Source of the DNA: CBFHSF01 sp965661055
GTDB lineage: Bacteria > Bacteroidota > Bacteroidia > Flavobacteriales > Schleiferiaceae
Direction: 5' to 3'
Length of the DNA stretch: 64,000 bases
Assembly (NCBI GenBank): GCA_965661055.1
Contig: CBFICS010000006.1
Location: forward strand, 1 to 64,000
This document shows, piece by piece, positions 16,660 through 24,886 of the stretch (positions are counted from its first letter, which is position 1; each line of letters opens with the position of its first letter). The position numbers and the translations under genes are program-made. The notes below the pieces were generated by a model. It worked only from the letters and a program-made list of their open reading frames with translations. It was not told where the DNA came from and searched no databases.

Positions 16660-17790
16660 TTACTTTCTTGGATCTAGAGTTAATGTGGCGGCATCTTTAT
16701 TTCTCAACCGAAACTTTTTTCCCTTGTAAACTTTAACCGTATTTATGGTTACTGATTCCTCTGGGACTCCTAATTTAAGCAATTGGTTTTGAAGGTTAAT
16801 CTTTCTGCCGTTTAATAATTCCATGTCGCCTCTTTTTTCATAGAGGTCTATATTAAAATGCTTGCCACCTGCACTTTTTAGCATTTCGGCAATGTATTTA
16901 AGATTGTGTATTCCTGTGGGTGAAAGGTTCTCAGAGTTTTGAATAAAATCTAAGCCATAGATTTCCCAAGTCCACATTTCGACCTTGAGCGTGCTGGCAT
17001 TAAACCTTGACCTTTGTTTGTAATTGGTGTTGGTAATTTCTATCTCAACTCTTCTATTGATGGCTCTAGTTGCGTCATCAACCTCCTTAACCAAAGGCCT
17101 TTTGTTACTATACCCTTCGGCTTTAAGCCTATCCGGATGAATTCCTCTATCAATCAGGTAATACATAACCATTTCAGCACGCGCCAATGATAATTGCATA
17201 TCTCCTAAACAGCAAACATGTCCCTGAATTTCAATACTCACCTTTGGGTTTTCCTCTAAAAATGAAAGCAATTGATCTAAGGGCTGAAATGAGCTTGCCA
17301 TTGGGATACTTTGATTCGCTACAAATTGAAGATTTGCAACATTGAATTTTGTCCCCCTTTCAATAGGGATGCTTTTTATCTCGGCAGACAAGGCCAAGGG
17401 AACCAAAAACTCACAACGTCTATTCTTAAAAAACTCTGCTTTAGAGTGATACTTTAATTCTTCCTTTCCCTTTCCAATAGTTGTAACCATTTCAGGTTCT
17501 ACCCCTTTTTCCATGAGATACTTTTTTACCGTTTTGGCCCTTCTTTCACTCAACGCTTGATTATAAGGTCTAGAACCTGTAGAATCACAATGACACTCTA
17601 CAGTCAATGGTTCATTTAAAGGTCCATTGTTCTTTAACCACTGATCAAGAGCTGCTTTATCTCTTTGGGTAAGCAAATCTGAGTCTACATCAAAAAACAC
17701 AAAAACCGCATTGGTCGAAGGGGTACTTTGAGAAAGTATCGCATTTGAAAAACCGAAAAGAATTAGAATAGTGAAGAGAATCTTTCTCAT
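16660..17790 (-). CDS. Secreted protein with two OmpA-like peptidoglycan-binding domains
   Basis: The 376-residue protein begins with a signal peptide (MRKILFTILILFGF..., cleavage near ILSQ). Two OmpA C-terminal domains follow: residues about 28-130 (FFDVDSDLL, HCDSTGSRPYNQALSERRAKTV, KNRRCEF) and about 140-255 (GHVCCLGDMQLSLARAEMV, AINRRVEI). The C-terminal 120 residues form an unassigned domain. The domains suggest binding of diaminopimelate peptidoglycan in the periplasm. The second domain has an unusual CC in place of the usual TD after the GH. It is the first gene of the OmpA-DUF1569-patatin set. Confidence 0.85.
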   Translation of the reverse strand: MRKILFTILILFGFSNAILSQSTPSTNAVFVFFDVDSDLLTQRDKAALDQWLKNNGPLNEPLTVECHCDSTGSRPYNQALSERRAKTVKKYLMEKGVEPEMVTTIGKGKEELKYHSKAEFFKNRRCEFLVPLALSAEIKSIPIERGTKFNVANLQFVANQSIPMASSFQPLDQLLSFLEENPKVSIEIQGHVCCLGDMQLSLARAEMVMYYLIDRGIHPDRLKAEGYSNKRPLVKEVDDATRAINRRVEIEITNTNYKQRSRFNASTLKVEMWTWEIYGLDFIQNSENLSPTGIHNLKYIAEMLKSAGGKHFNIDLYEKRGDMELLNGRKINLQNQLLKLGVPEESVTINTVKVYKGKKFRLRNKDAATLTLDPRK

Positions 17791-17809
17791 AGATCAAAAA
17801 CGTTGGAAT

Positions 17810-17837
17810 CAAAAATAGAGTACACAAATATGACAAA
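17810..17837 (-). promoter_or_regulatory. Promoter of the OmpA-DUF1569-patatin operon
   Basis: On the minus strand TTTG (17834-17837) and TATTTTTG (17810-17817) are 16 bases apart, and the -7 box ends 20 bases before the ATG at 17790. This is a good Bacteroidota promoter match with a slightly short spacer. Confidence 0.65.
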
Positions 17838-17884
17838 TTAATAAAGCAATTGTTATAGAATCCGAAAATGATTTAATTTGCCTC

Positions 17885-18445
17885 ATGCGATTTTTTTGGA
17901 AACAATATTTCAATTTTATGGGCTGGAAGGTTCCCACCCCTTTTCCCACGGAAGTGAAAAAAGGGTTGGTGATTGTGGCGCCTCATTCTAGCAATTGGGA
18001 CTTCATCAACGGGTTGGCCATTCGCTCTACCTTAAGACTTACTCACATTAAATATCTTGGCAAGGCAGAGTTATTCAAGGCACCTTGGGGATTTATTTTT
18101 AAAGCTTTAGGAGGATTCCCACTTCATAGAGGAGCGGGAGGTCAAGTGGAAAATGTCATTGAAACCTTTAAAAACAATGACAACCTCTTAATCGCTATGG
18201 CACCAGAAGGGACAAGAAAAAGAGTTGATAAGTTGAGAACGGGATTTTACTACATAGCTAAAGAAGCCAACTTACCAATTATTCTTTGCGGATTTGATTA
18301 TTCTAAAAAAGAGGTGGTTTTTAAAAAATCAAATTATCCCACAGAGAATTCTGAAGCCGATTTAAAAGAAATTACTCAATGGTTTTCTCAATTTGGAGGA
18401 AAAAACTCACAACAAGACCTAACGCATTTAAAAGAAGTTGACTAA
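17885..18445 (+). CDS. Lysophospholipid acyltransferase family protein (PlsC-like)
   Basis: The 186-residue enzyme has the HX4D acyltransferase motif as HSSNWD near residue 34, the FPLHRG motif II near residue 78 and the APEGTR motif III near residue 107. These are the catalytic and glycerol-phosphate-binding sites of 1-acylglycerol-3-phosphate acyltransferases. The protein is short and lacks a strong N-terminal helix, as in a Bacteroidota subgroup whose acceptor is uncertain; it may acylate lysophosphatidic acid or another envelope lipid on the inner-membrane face. It is divergent from the OmpA operon. Confidence 0.87.
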   Translation: MRFFWKQYFNFMGWKVPTPFPTEVKKGLVIVAPHSSNWDFINGLAIRSTLRLTHIKYLGKAELFKAPWGFIFKALGGFPLHRGAGGQVENVIETFKNNDNLLIAMAPEGTRKRVDKLRTGFYYIAKEANLPIILCGFDYSKKEVVFKKSNYPTENSEADLKEITQWFSQFGGKNSQQDLTHLKEVD

Positions 18446-18563
18446 TAGTTTCAAATCCTTACGATCTCTCAAATAATTTTGTTTATTTCGTGGATAATTG
18501 CGTCTTGTTTTTAACCTTAGCGCAAGAAAATTACATTCACCACAAAAGGTAATTAACCAAATA

Positions 18564-19400
18564 ATGAAAAAACATCTATTGATCATCGGCGTAGCCGGTA
18601 TTGCATTAAGCAGTTGTGTTTCAAAAAGTAAATTCACGGACCTGCAAGCTAAAAATCAAGAAACTGAAGCAGAATTAAGCAAGGCTAGATTAGAGCTTGC
18701 CGAGTGCTTATCAGACAAAAAGGCAAAAGCAGAAGAGTTAAATCACCTTAGAAATTCTAATAGCAAACTGCTAAACAGCATTGATAATCTAGCAACTCTT
18801 TCGCATAAAGAAGCTCAAAACATAGAAAGATCCTTAGAAAGCATTCAACAAAAAGACTTGGCAATTAAGAGCCTTCAAGACGCGGTTACTAGAAAAGATT
18901 CTGTGACTCTTGCTCTTGTCACCAACCTTAAAGGAGAGCTAGGTGATCTTAGCGACGAAGATGTTTCTATCAACGTTGAAAAGGGAGTTGTTTTCATTTC
19001 AATCTCTGATAGGATGTTGTTTAAGAGCGGAAGCTCTAAAGTAAACTCAGATGCAAAAAAGCTATTAGAGAAAGTTGCCAAAATTTTGAAAAACAAACCA
19101 GAGATGGAAATCATGGTTGAAGGTCATACGGATGATGATCCCATTTCTGCACCGAATATTCTTGACAACTGGGACCTTTCAGTAAAGCGTGCTACTTCTA
19201 TTGTAAGAATTCTACAAGACGAATACAATGTCGATCCTAAAAGAATGACTGCTGCTGGTCGCGGAAAACACCTTCCGATTGCTGACAACGACACGAAAGA
19301 AGGAAAAGCGAAAAACAGAAGAACTAAAATCATTGTACTTCCAAAACTTGATCAATTCTACGGAATGATCGAAGAAGGACTTAAAGACCAAAACAAATAA
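18564..19400 (+). CDS. OmpA-family lipoprotein with coiled coil
   Basis: The 278-residue protein starts MKKHLLIIGVAGIALSSC, a lipoprotein signal with the lipobox LSSC, so it should be lipid-anchored. A coiled coil of about residues 25-115 follows, then an OmpA C-terminal domain (RMLFKSGSSKVNSDAKKLLEK, VEGHTDDDPISA, AKNRRTKIIV) that binds peptidoglycan. The role is probably outer-membrane-to-wall tethering, like Pal. The open frame extends upstream to an ATG at 18498, but the lipoprotein signal fixes the start at 18564. A strong terminator follows. Confidence 0.92.
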   Translation: MKKHLLIIGVAGIALSSCVSKSKFTDLQAKNQETEAELSKARLELAECLSDKKAKAEELNHLRNSNSKLLNSIDNLATLSHKEAQNIERSLESIQQKDLAIKSLQDAVTRKDSVTLALVTNLKGELGDLSDEDVSINVEKGVVFISISDRMLFKSGSSKVNSDAKKLLEKVAKILKNKPEMEIMVEGHTDDDPISAPNILDNWDLSVKRATSIVRILQDEYNVDPKRMTAAGRGKHLPIADNDTKEGKAKNRRTKIIVLPKLDQFYGMIEEGLKDQNK

Positions 19401-19425
19401 ATCAATTTTTGATTATTTAATATTT

Positions 19426-19463
19426 AAAGGGCCTTGTGAAATCACAAGGCCCTTTCTATTTTT
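19426..19463 (+). terminator. Intrinsic terminator after the OmpA lipoprotein gene
   Basis: AAAGGGCCTTGTG (19426-19438) and CACAAGGCCCTTT (19443-19455) form a 13-bp perfect stem with a 4-base loop. A T-rich tract to 19463 follows. It is among the strongest terminators in the window. Confidence 0.9.
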
Positions 19464-19592
19464 ACCCCATGAAATGCATTAGAAACAGAGCAATTGCTCT
19501 TATAATACTAGTACTGTTAGCGTATGCTGACAAAATCTTTTAACCGCTGGTTAAAAAAGAAAAGGTGCACCAAAAGGAAGTAGGTACACCAC

Positions 19593-19642
19593 CAAAAAAG
19601 GCGCCCCCAAATAAAAGAGTTGTGCCAACAAAAAAGGCGCCC
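19593..19642. repeat. Two 14-bp direct repeats, CAAAAAAGGCGCCC
   Basis: The same 14 bases occur at 19593-19606 and 19629-19642. Each contains the palindrome GGCGCC, and a related GGTGCACC palindrome lies just upstream at 19564-19571. The second copy forms the left arm of the terminator for lpdA, so the array looks like a duplicated terminator arm. Confidence 0.55.
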
Positions 19643-19659
19643 AAGGGGCACCTTTTTTT
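19636..19659. terminator. Terminator of lpdA, usable from both sides
   Basis: GGCGCCC (19636-19642) pairs with GGGGCACC (19645-19652) through one mismatch and a very short loop. It is flanked by six A residues on the left and seven T residues on the right. It ends 20 bases before the lpdA stop on the minus strand, where the left-side A-run becomes the T-run. Confidence 0.7.
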
Positions 19660-19679
19660 GTATTTACATCTGGTAATAC

Positions 19680-21068
19680 TTACAAGTGAATAACCTCACC
19701 ATAAGCAGCAGCCGTAGCCTCCATTACCGCTTCAGACATTGTTGGGTGTGGATGTACTGCTTTTAAAATTTCCATTCCGGTAGTCTCTAATTTTCTAGCT
19801 ACTACTGCTTCAGCAATCATTTCAGTAACATTGGCACCAATCATATGGCAACCTAACATTTCACCATATTTTGCATCGTAAATAACTTTGATAAATCCGT
19901 CTTTATGTCCTGCAGCCGAAGCTTTTCCCGAAGCACTAAAAGGAAACTTACCTACTTTTATTTCATATCCTGCATCAACTGCTGCTTTCTCTGTCATACC
20001 TACAGAGGCAACCTCAGGTGAACAGTAAGTACATCCAGGAATATTTCCGTAATCTAAGGGCTCTACATGATGACCTGCTATTTTCTCAACACAAATAATA
20101 CCTTCTGCTGAAGCTACGTGTGCCAAAGCTTGTCCTTTTACTATATCTCCAATGGCAAAATACCCTGGAACATTAGTTTGGTAGTAATCGTTTACTAAAA
20201 CCTTACCTTTATCTGTAGCAATACCTACTTCTTCTAGACCAATATTTTCGATGTTAGCTGTTACACCTACGGCGCTTAATACCACATCTGCTTCAATAAC
20301 TTCTTCACCTTTTTTGGTCTTAACCGTAACCTTGCTAACCTTACCTGAAGTGTCAACACTGGTTACCTCAGCAGAGGTTTTAATTTTAATTCCCGACTTT
20401 TTAAGAGATCTTTCTAATTGCTTAGAAACTTCTTCATCTTCAACAGGAACAATGTTTGGCATATATTCTACAACGGTTACATCAGTCCCCATTGAATTGT
20501 AAAAGTTTGCAAACTCAACACCAATCGCTCCAGAACCAACAACAACCATTTTTTCAGGCTGCTTGTCTAAGGTCATAGCTTCGCGGTAACCAATAATCTT
20601 CTTCCCATCTTGTGGTAAGTTGGGTAAAACTCTAGATCTACCACCCGTTGCAATGATGATGTTATTTGCAGAAAGAGTTTGGGTTTTACCATCCGCGCCC
20701 TTTACTTCAATCTTTTTTCCTGGCTTAACGGTACCGTAGCCCATAATAACGTCAATCTTGTTTTTCTTCATCAAGAATTGAACACCCTTAGACATACCCT
20801 CAGCTACGCCTCTACTTCTTTTCACAACAGCATTAAAGTCTTTATCAAAGTCTTTAACGGTGATTCCGTAATCAGATGCGTGTTTTATATAATCAAATAC
20901 TTGGGCACTTTTTAAAAGGGCTTTGGTAGGAATACACCCCCAGTTTAAACAAACCCCGCCTAAGCTTTCTTTTTCAACAATTGCTGTTTTAAGTCCTAAT
21001 TGTGAAGCGCGAATAGCAGTTACATAACCACCTGGTCCACTTCCTAAAACGATTACATCATAATCCAT
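19680..21068 (-). CDS. lpdA: Dihydrolipoyl dehydrogenase (E3)
   Basis: The 462-residue flavoprotein reoxidises dihydrolipoamide of 2-oxo-acid dehydrogenase or glycine-cleavage complexes with NAD+. It has the FAD motif GSGPGGYVTAIRA, the redox disulfide in GGVCLNWGCIPTKALL (near residues 40-45), the NAD motif GSGAIGVEFANFYNSMG, the FAD site GYFAIGDI and the C-terminal HPHPTMSEAV base pair His-Glu. Length is standard. It stands alone without E1 or E2 genes, as is frequent when one E3 serves several complexes. Confidence 0.96.
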   Translation of the reverse strand: MDYDVIVLGSGPGGYVTAIRASQLGLKTAIVEKESLGGVCLNWGCIPTKALLKSAQVFDYIKHASDYGITVKDFDKDFNAVVKRSRGVAEGMSKGVQFLMKKNKIDVIMGYGTVKPGKKIEVKGADGKTQTLSANNIIIATGGRSRVLPNLPQDGKKIIGYREAMTLDKQPEKMVVVGSGAIGVEFANFYNSMGTDVTVVEYMPNIVPVEDEEVSKQLERSLKKSGIKIKTSAEVTSVDTSGKVSKVTVKTKKGEEVIEADVVLSAVGVTANIENIGLEEVGIATDKGKVLVNDYYQTNVPGYFAIGDIVKGQALAHVASAEGIICVEKIAGHHVEPLDYGNIPGCTYCSPEVASVGMTEKAAVDAGYEIKVGKFPFSASGKASAAGHKDGFIKVIYDAKYGEMLGCHMIGANVTEMIAEAVVARKLETTGMEILKAVHPHPTMSEAVMEATAAAYGEVIHL

Positions 21069-21177
21069 GAGTCGTTATTTTTTGGATAGTTTATAAGATG
21101 CGAAAATAATGATTTTAAGCTTGTTTTTGGTCTTTTATGCCACGAAGTTTACAAGCTTTCTTAAAGATTGAAATTAT

Positions 21178-21750
21178 TTAAATTCCATAGGAGGTTTCCA
21201 TCCAATTTTTCAACATTTGTTTTCCTTCAGTACAAAGAATAGATTCTGGATGAAACTGGACCGCACACATTTTATCGGCAACATTCTCTATCGCCATTAC
21301 CACTTTTTCTTCGCTTTCTGCAGTCACTTCGACTTTCGTCGGAAGGGAATCCTTTTTTACGGCCCAACTGTGGTATAATCCCACGAAAGTGGGACTTGAA
21401 ATCTTATTGAAAAGGCCATTTTGGTTATGAACAATACTTCTTTGAAGTCCATGCTTTACGGTAGAGAGGTTATAGAGTTCTGCGCCGTAATACTCTGCCA
21501 GAGCTTGCAGACCTAAACAGACACCCAAGATGGGAATCACACCTAAATGCTGATCAATAATAGAATGTAAATTCACGGTTTCGGAAGGCAATCCAGGACC
21601 TGGCGACAGAACCAATCTATCAATATTTAAAAAGTCCTCTGGTTGTATTTTATCATTTCTAACCACGGTAACTTCTGCCCCAAGCGATTCAAAATAATGC
21701 TGAAGGTTATGAGTAAACGAATCGTAGTTATCTATGATTAAAAGGTTCAT
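21178..21750 (-). CDS. Glutamine amidotransferase subunit of anthranilate or aminodeoxychorismate synthase
   Basis: The 190-residue class I amidotransferase has the PGPGLP motif, the catalytic cysteine in GVCLGLQA (near residue 78) and the His-Glu pair in FHPESIL (near residue 168). It supplies ammonia to a TrpE or PabB partner, for tryptophan or folate synthesis. No such partner is adjacent, and the family members are interchangeable by sequence, so TrpG and PabA cannot be separated here. The isolated position leans towards PabA. Confidence 0.88.
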   Translation of the reverse strand: MNLLIIDNYDSFTHNLQHYFESLGAEVTVVRNDKIQPEDFLNIDRLVLSPGPGLPSETVNLHSIIDQHLGVIPILGVCLGLQALAEYYGAELYNLSTVKHGLQRSIVHNQNGLFNKISSPTFVGLYHSWAVKKDSLPTKVEVTAESEEKVVMAIENVADKMCAVQFHPESILCTEGKQMLKNWMETSYGI

Positions 21751-21861
21751 GAAACAAATATCTACTCGCGAAAATAGACATTTTTGATCTTTAAAAAATC
21801 GGTTTCTGAAGATTGTAAAATTTACCTTGATTGCGGTAAGGCATTGAATGTATTAATAATG

Positions 21862-21869
21862 TAACTTTG
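21862..21869 (+). promoter_or_regulatory. -7 box for ridA
   Basis: TAACTTTG is a full -7 consensus match, 23 bases before the ridA ATG. A TTG at 21844-21846 is 15 bases upstream, shorter than usual for a -33 element. Confidence 0.55.
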
Positions 21870-21891
21870 AAAAACACTCAATAAAAATTCT

Positions 21892-22269
21892 ATGCATAAA
21901 ACCATCAACACAGATAAAGCACCTGCAGCAATTGGCCCCTACAACCAAGCTATTCTATCTAACAACACATTATATATGAGTGGTCAGATAGCCATAAATC
22001 CTGAAAACGGTGAGTTAGTTTTAGACTCCATAAAAAGCGAAACCCACAGAGTTCTTCAAAACATGGGCGAGGTTTTAAAGGAAGCAGGAATGAATTATCA
22101 AAATGTGGTTAAGTGTACCATTTTTATGAAAAGTATGGACTTTTACCAAGAGGTCAACGAAGTTTATGCCGAGTATTTTAAGAGTGATCCGCCGGCAAGA
22201 GAAGCGGTTGCCGTATCAGGGTTACCCAAAAATGTAAATGTTGAAATTTCTGCCATTGCAGTAAAATAA
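21892..22269 (+). CDS. ridA: RidA family enamine/imine deaminase
   Basis: The 125-residue protein hydrolyses reactive 2-aminoacrylate and related enamines released by pyridoxal-phosphate enzymes, protecting metabolism in the cytoplasm. Signatures are APAAIGPYNQAI at residues 11-22, the YMSGQI strand, and the C-terminal PAREAVAVSGLP...VEISAIAV with the substrate-binding arginine. Length and motifs are those of a canonical trimeric RidA. The DUF2911 gene follows after 4 bases and is probably co-transcribed. Confidence 0.93.
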   Translation: MHKTINTDKAPAAIGPYNQAILSNNTLYMSGQIAINPENGELVLDSIKSETHRVLQNMGEVLKEAGMNYQNVVKCTIFMKSMDFYQEVNEVYAEYFKSDPPAREAVAVSGLPKNVNVEISAIAVK

Positions 22270-22273
22270 AAAT

Positions 22274-22816
22274 ATGAAAAAGAAGGGCATTATTTGGATT
22301 CTGGGAATTATAGTTTCACTAGTTGGAATGGGTATTATTGGAATGCAGTATTTGAAAAATCAAACGAAGAGCCAAAGCCCGGAAAAAGAAATCAGTTACC
22401 ACAAAGGCGATATTGATATTGATATTTTTTACTGTAGACCCTCTATGAGAGGACGTGAAATTTTTGGAAAGTTAGTTCCATTCCATGAAGTTTGGCGAAC
22501 CGGAGCGAACGAAGCGACTACCTTTAAAACAAAAAATGACATCAACCTTGAAGGGCAAACTCTACCTGCCGGAAATTACACCTTATGGACAATTCCTGGT
22601 CCAGAAAGTTGGAAAGTCATCTGGAATTCAAAGTCATACCCTTGGGGTGTTAACTTTGAAGGGAAACCCAGTCGTGAAGAAAATTACGACGTTCTCTCTC
22701 TAGATATTCCTGTTTACAAAACGAAAAAACCTGTAGAAATGTTTACCATTTCACTAGACACAAATGTACTGACCATGCGTTGGGAAACTACTCAACTTGA
22801 CATAGATATTGATTAG
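22274..22816 (+). CDS. DUF2911 membrane-anchored protein
   Basis: The 180-residue product has an N-terminal membrane anchor (about residues 5-25). The DUF2911 domain follows, with its hallmarks YCRPSMRGREIFG, VPFHEVWRTGANEAT and LPAGNYTLWTIPG. The domain is a small beta-sandwich of unknown function, probably facing the periplasm. It follows ridA by 4 bases. DUF2911 proteins are widespread in Bacteroidota, and I know of no assigned reaction. Confidence 0.88.
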   Translation: MKKKGIIWILGIIVSLVGMGIIGMQYLKNQTKSQSPEKEISYHKGDIDIDIFYCRPSMRGREIFGKLVPFHEVWRTGANEATTFKTKNDINLEGQTLPAGNYTLWTIPGPESWKVIWNSKSYPWGVNFEGKPSREENYDVLSLDIPVYKTKKPVEMFTISLDTNVLTMRWETTQLDIDID

Positions 22817-22895
22817 GACAAATCGGTTTTCTACCTCCACTAAAAAACAATGTAAAGCATTGAATAAAAACATTTTTTCTTTGAGAGGATAACTT

Positions 22896-22903
22896 TACCT
22901 TTG
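22896..22903 (+). promoter_or_regulatory. -7 box for thrS-infC-rpmI-rplT
   Basis: TACCTTTG matches the -7 consensus and lies 23 bases before the thrS ATG at 22926. The expected -33 position holds only a T-run. The short leader leaves no room for a T-box or a thrS operator domain of the enterobacterial type. Confidence 0.6.
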
Positions 22904-22925
22904 TGCTCCCAAAGAATTTGTATCA

Positions 22926-24863
22926 ATGATAAAAATTACACTTCCAGACGGATCAGTAAAAGAAGTTGAAAGTGGATCATCAGCACTTGATGTAGCTAAG
23001 AGCATTAGCCACGGACTGGCTAGAGCCGTGTTATCTGCTAGTTTTAATGGACAAACGGTTGAACCTTCAACCCCATTGACCACAGACGGTTCATTGGTAC
23101 TTTTCACGTGGGACCAAGAAGAAGGAAAAAAAGCTTTTTGGCATTCATCAGCACACGTTTTAGCTCAAGCACTAGAAGCGCTATATCCTGGAGTTAAGTT
23201 GACCATTGGGCCAGCAATTGCTCAAGGTTTTTACTACGACATAGATTTAGGAGATCAAACTATTTCTGAAAAAGACATTCCAGAAATAGAAAAGAAAATG
23301 ATTGAGCTAGCCCGTGAAAAGGCTGAATTTAAAATGAGATCTATTTCTAAAGCCGAAGCTTTAGATTTCTATAAAGGCAATGAATTCAAGACTGAGTTGA
23401 TTCAAAACCTAGAAGACGGTACCATTACCTTCTGTGATCATTCAAATTTCACAGATTTATGTAGAGGTGGACACATCCCTAATACAGGTCTCATTAAAGC
23501 CGTTAAAGTAACCAACATTGCTGGTGCTTATTGGCGTGGTGATGAAAACAACCCTCAACTTACTAGGGTTTATGGAGTTTCCTTCCCTAAAGCTTCTATG
23601 CTTGAAGAGTATAACCATTTGATGGAAGAGGCTAAAAAAAGAGATCACAGAAAATTAGGTAAAGAATTAGACTTATTTACTTTTTCTCAGCGTGTTGGTC
23701 AAGGGTTACCCCTATGGTTGCCAAAAGGAGCGGCTTTAAGAGAAAGACTTGAAAACTTCTTAAAAAGAGCTCAAAAGAAAGGTGGATACCAGCAGGTAAT
23801 TACTCCACATATAGGAAACAAAGAATTATATGTTTGCTCTGGGCACTATGCCAAGTACGGTAAAGACAGTTTTCAACCCATAAATACTCCCGAAGAAGGA
23901 GAAGAATATTTATTGAAACCGATGAACTGTCCTCACCACTGTGAGATTTACAAGAGTAGACCAAAGTCATACAAAGATTTACCTTTGCGATTAGCTGAAT
24001 TCGGAACCGTTTATCGTTACGAACAATCGGGTGAACTTCATGGCCTTACTAGAGTTCGTGGATTTACGCAAGATGACGCGCACATATTCTGTACCGCTGA
24101 CCAGCTAGGCGAAGAGTTTAAAAAGGTTATTGACCTAGTACTCTATATTTTCAAGACTCTTGACTTTCAAGATTTCACAGCACAAATAAGCTTAAGAGAT
24201 CCTAAAAAACCTGAAAAGTATATTGGATCTACAGAAAACTGGGACAAAGCTGAAGCTGCCATTATTGAGGCTGCCAAAGAGAAAAACCTTAAAACGGTTG
24301 TAGAATATGGAGAAGCTGCATTTTATGGTCCAAAGTTAGACTTCCTGGTAAAAGATGCTTTAGGCAGAAGTTGGCAATTAGGAACGATTCAAGTTGACTA
24401 TAATCTACCTGAGCGTTTTGAGTTAGATTATATTGGATCTGACAACCAAAAGCATCGTCCGGTAATGATTCACCGTGCGCCATTTGGTTCTATGGAGCGT
24501 TTTGTTGCTGTTTTATTAGAACACTGCGCAGGAAATTTCCCCTTATGGCTTACGCCTGAACAAGTTATAATCTTGCCAATTAGTGAGAAATACCTGGATT
24601 ACGCTCAAAAAGTTTCTAAATTGCTTGAAAATTCCGATATTCGCGCCCTCATTGACGACAGAAATGAGAAAACAGGGAGAAAGATTAGAGACGCTGAAGT
24701 CAGCAAAATCCCTTACATGCTCATAGTTGGTGAGAAAGAGGAAGGCGAAAACACTGTTTCAGTAAGAAGACACGGCGAAGGAGATTTAGGCAGTTTAGAC
24801 ATTAACTCTTTCATTTCTAAGGTTACCGAAGAAGTAGCCAAAGAAATAGAGGAAAACGAATAA
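22926..24863 (+). CDS. thrS: Threonyl-tRNA synthetase
   Basis: The 645-residue enzyme charges tRNA-Thr. Domains in order are TGS (1-62), the editing/SAD region with HSSAHVLAQALE at about 75 and CDHSNFTDLCRGGH near 170, the class II catalytic core with the zinc cysteine in PMNCPHHCEIY (near 335) and motif 2 in EFGTVYRYEQSGEL. The anticodon domain runs from about 545. It heads a classic thrS-infC-rpmI-rplT translation operon. Confidence 0.97.
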   Translation: MIKITLPDGSVKEVESGSSALDVAKSISHGLARAVLSASFNGQTVEPSTPLTTDGSLVLFTWDQEEGKKAFWHSSAHVLAQALEALYPGVKLTIGPAIAQGFYYDIDLGDQTISEKDIPEIEKKMIELAREKAEFKMRSISKAEALDFYKGNEFKTELIQNLEDGTITFCDHSNFTDLCRGGHIPNTGLIKAVKVTNIAGAYWRGDENNPQLTRVYGVSFPKASMLEEYNHLMEEAKKRDHRKLGKELDLFTFSQRVGQGLPLWLPKGAALRERLENFLKRAQKKGGYQQVITPHIGNKELYVCSGHYAKYGKDSFQPINTPEEGEEYLLKPMNCPHHCEIYKSRPKSYKDLPLRLAEFGTVYRYEQSGELHGLTRVRGFTQDDAHIFCTADQLGEEFKKVIDLVLYIFKTLDFQDFTAQISLRDPKKPEKYIGSTENWDKAEAAIIEAAKEKNLKTVVEYGEAAFYGPKLDFLVKDALGRSWQLGTIQVDYNLPERFELDYIGSDNQKHRPVMIHRAPFGSMERFVAVLLEHCAGNFPLWLTPEQVIILPISEKYLDYAQKVSKLLENSDIRALIDDRNEKTGRKIRDAEVSKIPYMLIVGEKEEGENTVSVRRHGEGDLGSLDINSFISKVTEEVAKEIEENE

Positions 24864-24886
24864 TTCGATTAACCAAAATTTAGATA

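Larger units (their letters stand above)
19469..19693 (+). pseudogene. Possible small membrane-protein relic with in-frame TAA
   Basis: An ATG at 19469 opens 24 codons reading as a basic head and one hydrophobic helix (ALIILVLLAYA), stopped by TAA at 19541-19543. The same frame continues without stops to 19691-19693 and reads as a Lys/Pro-rich tail (GTPPKKAPPNKRVVPTKKAP). The layout, helix plus PPKKAP-type tail, is common in small Bacteroidota membrane proteins. However, the tail also encodes the terminator hairpin for lpdA and a 14-bp direct repeat, so its coding look may be accidental. Confidence is low. Confidence 0.2.

Noticed and set aside
19593..19642. Short direct repeats as a possible CRISPR remnant
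   Set aside because: There are only two 14-bp copies, the unit is part of a terminator, and no cas gene is near.
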